Shown: positions 7,967 to 11,868 of the stretch, in pieces
Position numbering within the stretch: position 1 is the stretch's first letter
Layout: each line of letters opens with the position of its first letter
Assembly (NCBI GenBank): GCA_030674155.1
Contig: JASPKP010008162.1
Coordinates: 1-11,868, forward strand
Length of the DNA: 11,868 bases
Source: Stramonita haemastoma
Lineage: Eukaryota > Mollusca > Gastropoda > Neogastropoda > Muricidae
Direction of reading: 5' to 3'
Notes under the pieces: generated by a model
The model's database searches: none
What the model was told of the DNA's origin: nothing
The model's input: the letters and a program-made list of their open reading frames with translations, nothing else
Program-made: the position numbers and the translations under genes

Positions 7967-8022
7967 ACAGCTGTAAAAAAGGGAAACAGCAGCACAGGGG
8001 AAAGAGGGGTTTTGGGGGTACT
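7967..8022 (-). repeat. Inverted repeat, right arm
   Basis: This is the partner of the arm at 7781-7833. Its outer end overlaps a separate small hairpin in which GGGGTTT (8006-8012) pairs with AAACCCC (8024-8030). The interior between the arms adds weaker matching around GCGG-and-GGGG segments (7871-7878 and 7952-7964), which may extend the stem. Confidence 0.55.
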
Positions 8023-8389
8023 GAAACCCCTTGGAAATATTTTTTATTCCGGAGAATACCGTGATTTAAGACATGATTTTTTTCCAAAAGAAAATGAAAA
8101 TGCAGAAAAAATAATAATTTATTATAGCATCCCTTTATGCTTGCATAGCACTGATGCCTTCAGAAAATTGTTCTAATTTTTTTTTGTTTTTTCTGCGGAC
8201 CAAAGTAGGAATGGCTTGCGACCCAGTCCATAAATCGGATATCTTCGCTGGAGCTATATAACAAAAAGAAAAAACAGTGTTCTGATAACCTTTTTGAAAA
8301 TAACGGCAATTTCTGAAAAAAATGCCTTTAATTTTATGAGATTTACACGGTTTTAAACCTCAATAATTTTTACAAATAGTTTTGACTTC

Positions 8390-9860
8390 AATTCTAAATG
8401 GTTATCAAGTATAAGGTTTTTTGTTTTTTTTTCTTTTTTACTTAATCACTTTTTTTTTTTTGGTTTTTTTTGTGTAAATCTCCTTTTTCCCCTTTCCCCC
8501 TTGGGTTTTTTTCCCCCTAAGTTTTTGGGTTTTTTTTTTTTTTCATTCCCCTGAAAAAAAAGTTGGTGTCAAAAAATAGAATTTTTCCCCCTTGCTATTG
8601 AAAAAAAGTTTTGGGTTTTAAAGAATAAAAATTTTCCCCCCAAACTTGGGGGACAAAAAAGTTTTTTCAAACTGTAAAAAATTTTTTTTTTCTTTTAGTT
8701 TTTTACAAAAATTTTTTTGAAACCTCCCCCCCTTTTTTAAAAATTTTTCTTTTTTTTTTTTTTTTAAACGAGTAAAATTTTTTTTTTCCCCCCAAATATT
8801 TTTTTTTTTTTTGGTGTTGCAAGCTTTCCCCTTTTATTTTTTTTTTATTCATCAAAACAAAAAGTTTTTTTTTCCTTAGGTTGATTTTTTTGGTAACGGG
8901 GTAAAAGGGTTAAATTTTTTCTTTTAAAAAAGGGTTTTTTGGGGTCAAAAAAAATAAAATTGTTCCTTTTGGGGAAAAAGGTTTTTTTGATATCAAAGAA
9001 AAATTTTTTTCCCCCCTTTTTCTAGTTTTTATTGGTAGTTTTTTTTTTTTTTGACCAGGTTTATTAGGTTAAAAAAAAAAAACTTTTCCCCTTTTTAAAT
9101 TTGGTTTTTTTTTGCCAACCTAGTTTCCTTCAATTGATTTTCATTTTCTTTTTTTGGAACAACAGTTTTTTTTCAAAAGAGAAACAAACCCAAAGGGGGA
9201 AAAGGGGGTTTTTTTCTTACTGGCTACGGAAAAAAACTTCATTTTTCCCCAAAAAAGGTTAAGGCTTTAAAAAATCCATATACATCATCATTATTGTGTT
9301 TCTATTTTTTTGCAAGAAAAAAAACATGCCCAGAAAAATTTTTTTTTTTTTTGTTTTTTTTTTTTTTTTTTTTTTATTTTTTTTTTTTTTTTTATTAAAA
9401 TTTTTTTTTTGGAAAAAAATTTTTTTTTTTTAAAGTAAAGCTAACTTTTTGACAGTTGTAGTAAAAAAAGGGGAAAAGGGGCCCGTGTATGTAAAAAAAG
9501 TCCATGCCCCGTTTTTTCCCCTCGTGTCCCCCTTTTTTCCCCTTAGAATTTGATTCAAAATTAATTTTGTTTTTTTTTTTCAAAGGTTTACAGTTTTTTT
9601 CCCCCGTGGGAGTAAAATTGGGGGTTTTTTTATGAAGTTTTTTTTTCCCTTCCTATTTTTAATTTTTGGTAAAAGAAAAATAAAAAAAACTTTTTCCTTT
9701 TATTTTGGTTTTGGGTCATGAAAAAAAGGTTTTTTCCCCCTTTTAAAAACTGAAGAAGTTTTAAAACCCGTAAAAAATTTTTTTTAAAAAATTTTTTCTA
9801 TTGACTTTTTTTTTATACAAAGGTTTTTCCCTTTCAAGATTTTTTTTTTTTTATAAAGGT
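8390..9860 (+). repeat. Degenerate ~45-50 bp minisatellite array (copy block 2, homopolymer-smeared)
   Basis: The unit seen at 5620-7160 returns at 8398 as GGTTATCAAGTATAAGG. It can be followed in distorted form near 8562 (GTTGGTGTCAAAAAATAGAA), 8608, 8810, 8935, 8983 (GATATCAAAGAAAAA), 9670 and 9836. Between these anchors the T-rich linker, the GGT-TCAAA core and the TAAAG end are still in order but are expanded to runs of T, A or C. The block is therefore likely to be the same satellite with either heavy base-calling corruption or strong decay. It fades into plain AT runs past about 9860. Confidence 0.55.
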
Positions 9861-10470
9861 GTTTTTTAAAAAAAATATTAAAAAATACCTTTTTAATAAT
9901 TTTATTGAAAAAACAGACTTTTTTTTTTCAATTTTCCAAAAATTTTTTTATAATCCATAAATGAAAACATTGCTAAAAAAAAAAAAAAAAAAAAGTTTTT
10001 TTTTTTTTTTTTTTTTTATTCCAAATTGTTAAAAAGTTTCTTGGGTGCCCTGAAAAAGTTTTTTTTTTTTTAGGTTTAAAATTAGTTTTTTTTTTTTTAA
10101 AATTACGAGTTTCCTTGTTTTTTTTTTTCTGGGGAAAAAAATAAAGTTAAAAATTTTTTTTTTTTTAAAACCTTAAAAATGGGTTTTATTTTAAAAGCTG
10201 GGCTAGAGTTATTTTGAGGGCTTTTTTTTTTTTTTCCCCCAATTTTTTCTGATTTGGGGGGGTTTTAAAGGCCTTTTTGAAATGATTTTTTTTTTAGTGT
10301 TTTTTTCAAAACTCCAGAGGGTTTTTTTTTTTTTGGGGGGTTTTTTTTTTTTTTTTTTTTTTTTTAATTTTTAAATGAAAAATATTTTTTTTCCCATTTT
10401 AAAAACCCCTTGTTTTTTTATTAAAAATCCCCGATTTTTCAGGTCCCCCTCCTAGCTCTATTTTTTTCCC
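9861..10470. other. AT-rich homopolymer runs, no gene
   Basis: About 600 bp dominated by long T and A runs, including an A run of about 20 bases directly followed by a T run of about 23 bases at 9976-10018, which would fold into a simple A/T hairpin. No gene or ordered repeat can be defined. Confidence 0.6.
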
Positions 10471-10876
10471 CCCCCGAAATTTCATTCGATGAAACCCGTT
10501 TTTTTTTTTAAAAAAGAAGTCTGGGGATAGCCCCCCCGTCCACAACTGAATTTTTAGGTCAGGAAAAAAATCCCCCCTCTTTATTTGTATGACCCACGCC
10601 CCCGAAACCCGTGAATGAATTTTTAGAGCAGAAGGGTTGTGGTGAAAAAAACAAGGGGTGGGTTTTGGGCCCCCCCCCCCCCCCCCCGAAAAAAAAAAAA
10701 ACTAGGCCCCGGAAAAAAAAAAGGGGACAAAAAATTTTCCCCCCCCCCCGGAAAGCCCCTCAGCAAAAGCCCCCCAAAAAAAAAAAATTAAAGAAAAAAC
10801 TTTAACAAATAAACCCCAAACACACTAGAGCAAAAAAACCCCCCGACAAAAATTTTAAAACCCCCTCGTTTTTTTT
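10471..10876. other. Mixed sequence with C and A runs, containing a short near-duplicate
   Basis: TGAATTTTTAG occurs at 10547 and again at 10616, in similar surroundings (followed by GTCAGGAA and AGCAGAAG), 69 bp apart; GAAACCCGT likewise occurs at 10491 and 10604. A two-copy diverged duplication of about 70-110 bp is possible. The 64-codon open frame at 10611-10805 is P/K-rich run translation and is not called a gene. Confidence 0.4.
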
Positions 10877-11255
10877 TTATTTAAAACGCAGCAGCAGCCA
10901 GCACACATAAGCAAAAAAAACCCCCCGCCGACTGTTTTTACTGCCGCTGAAAAAATGAAATAGACCCCCAGGCAGCAATTCCAAAATGGGGGCATTTTTT
11001 TTTTTGCCCCGTAGGTTTTGGTAAGAGAAAAGGGTGACCTTTAGTTCGGATGAAAAAAGGGAAAAAAGGGGAAAAAGGGAAAAAAAATTTTTTTTTCCCT
11101 TTTTTTTGTTGTTTTTTTTTTTTTTTTTTTTTTTTTTTTTCCCAAAAAGAGAGTTGAAGCCCCACCAAAAAGATTGAAAAAAAATGGTGCCCCCCCCCTG
11201 ATCTGCATGCCCAAATGAGGGCCAAAAAAAAAAAAAAAATTTAAAAAAAAAAAAA
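10877..11255. other. Mixed-complexity sequence with A/T runs, no gene
   Basis: Short patches of ordinary sequence (10885-10985, 11010-11060 and 11150-11220) alternate with long A and T runs, among them a T run of about 30 bases at 11109-11140. The overlapping minus-strand open frames contain F and K runs that track the homopolymers and show no domain. GGGGCA (10988-10993) and TGCCCC (11004-11009) could pair around a T-run loop. Confidence 0.5.
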
Positions 11256-11261
11256 AAAATA

Positions 11262-11320
11262 AGTTGGGGTGTGTGGGGGGGGGTTGTGTGTTTTGGGGGT
11301 GTGTTGTTGGGGGGGGGGGT
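11262..11320 (+). repeat. G/T-rich tract
   Basis: A short run of GTGTG, GTTGTGTG and G blocks, nearly free of C and A on the plus strand, flanked by A and T runs. It is the same class of degenerate GT repeat as at 4660-4946, with G-quadruplex potential. Confidence 0.75.
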
Positions 11321-11585
11321 TTTTTTTTTTGAAAAAAAAAAGAAAAAAAGCAAATCCCCTGGCTTTTTTTTTCATCCCCCCCCCCCGGTTTTTATGCATT
11401 TTTTTTGAAAAAATTTTTTTTTATCCCCCCTCCCCCACCGAACCCAAAAATGGGCCCCTATTTCCCCCTCCCCAAAAAACCAAAAACGGGTTTTTTTTTT
11501 TTTTTAATTTAAATTTTTTTTACGTTTGGGCTTTTTTCAACCCCCGTGGGATTGGGTTTTTAAGTTTTTTTTCCCCGAAGGGAAA
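11321..11585. other. Homopolymer-run sequence, no gene
   Basis: C, A, T and G blocks with little normal-complexity sequence. No gene, RNA or ordered repeat is visible. Confidence 0.5.
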
Positions 11586-11680
11586 AGGGGGGTTTTGGGG
11601 TTTTGGGGTGTTTTTGGGGGGGTTTTGGGTGGTGTGTGGGTGGGGGTGTGTGGGTGGGGTGTTGGTGTGGTTTTTTTTTT
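11586..11680 (+). repeat. G/T-rich tract with GGGGTTTT units
   Basis: About 95 bp are almost only G and T. The first part has three G4 blocks separated by T4 (11589-11608); the rest is TGTGTGGG and TGGGGTG variants. It is best read as a degenerate GT repeat, with plus-strand G-quadruplex potential. Confidence 0.75.
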
Positions 11681-11868
11681 TCCTTTTTTGGTTTGGATTC
11701 ATTGATTTTTTTAAAAAAAAAATTTTTTTTTCCCCTTTCTGTGGGATGGCCCGAATTTTTTTAAAAAATAAAAAATTTTTTTTTTTTTGCATTTTTAAAA
11801 TTTTTTGGGTTCATATGTTATTTTTTTGGGGGGTTGTTTTTTTTTGGGGTTTTTTTTTTTGTGTAAAA
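11681..11868. other. T/A-rich terminal runs
   Basis: The last 190 bp are T, A and G runs with no gene or ordered repeat visible. Confidence 0.6.

Larger units (their letters stand above)
7420..8389. other. Complex, apparently single-copy island inside the minisatellite
   Basis: About 970 bp of normal-complexity sequence sits between the two blocks of the same tandem repeat. It has few long runs and a higher GC content than its flanks. The best open frame is short: 7477-7650 on the plus strand, 58 codons with a possible ATG at 7540 (37 codons), ending at TAG 7651; its product (ending DANLFP) matches no family I recognise. Another plus frame is open from 7731 to a TAG at 7812, then open again to a TAA at 7974. 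I do not call either a gene. An imperfect inverted repeat (7781-7833 with 7967-8022) and a perfect GGCGCC-centred palindrome (7507-7520) lie inside. It could be an insertion into the array, or the unique DNA between two arrays. Confidence 0.5.

Noticed and set aside
9976..10018. A run followed by a T run as a terminator-like hairpin
   Set aside because: Pure A/T homopolymers with no transcription unit upstream; more likely low-complexity or artefactual.
10877..11353. 158-codon minus-strand open frame
   Set aside because: F and K runs follow long T and A homopolymers; no domain and an unreliable frame.
11589..11608. GGGGTTTT units resembling ciliate telomere repeats
   Set aside because: Only about two and a half units inside a degenerate GT tract, away from a clean array; not telomeric.

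Overview
The window looks like non-coding, repeat-dominated nuclear DNA from a eukaryote. An animal, possibly a marine invertebrate, is my guess from the mix of AAT, CA/GT and CT simple repeats, a tRNA-derived SINE-like insertion and degenerate minisatellites; no gene confirms it. I found no convincing protein-coding gene, rRNA gene, intact tRNA gene, CRISPR array or prokaryotic operon. The longer open frames run through C/T, G/T or A/T homopolymer tracts on both strands and translate to P/F/S, G/K, V/W/G or K/N-rich strings, so I do not annotate them as genes.

Base quality or sequence character varies strongly. Positions 1-5150 and 8400-11868 consist largely of homopolymer runs of 4-20 bases, often stepping through C, G, A and T blocks. 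Positions 5180-8390 read like normal complex DNA. The same 45-50 bp tandem repeat is legible at 5620-7160 and reappears smeared into homopolymer runs at 8390-9860. Much of the outer sequence may therefore be a corrupted consensus, so lengths of runs and reading frames there should not be trusted.

Layout: 1-242 T-rich runs; 243-1140 a polypyrimidine tract of about 900 bp; 1141-1530 an island of mixed sequence; 1531-1870 AT-rich; 1871-2135 AAT-type microsatellite; 2136-2990 mixed G/C-run sequence; 3041-3145 a 17-22 bp minisatellite; 3270-3540 a GC-rich block; 3541-4340 homopolymer and C/T tracts; 4343-4575 a roughly 24 bp minisatellite that may be related to the first; 4660-4946 a G/T-rich tract ending in a long G run; 5199-5435 a tRNA-derived SINE-like insertion on the minus strand between short direct repeats; 5620-7160 minisatellite array; 7276-7394 CA repeat; 7420-8390 a complex, largely unique island with an imperfect inverted repeat; 8390-9860 the smeared continuation of the array; 9861-11868 AT-rich runs with further G/T tracts near the end.

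The best-supported biology is the SINE-like insertion, with A-box and B-box matches, an A-rich tail and flanking direct repeats, and the long degenerate tandem array split by a complex segment of about 1 kb. No gene system or pathway can be reconstructed.
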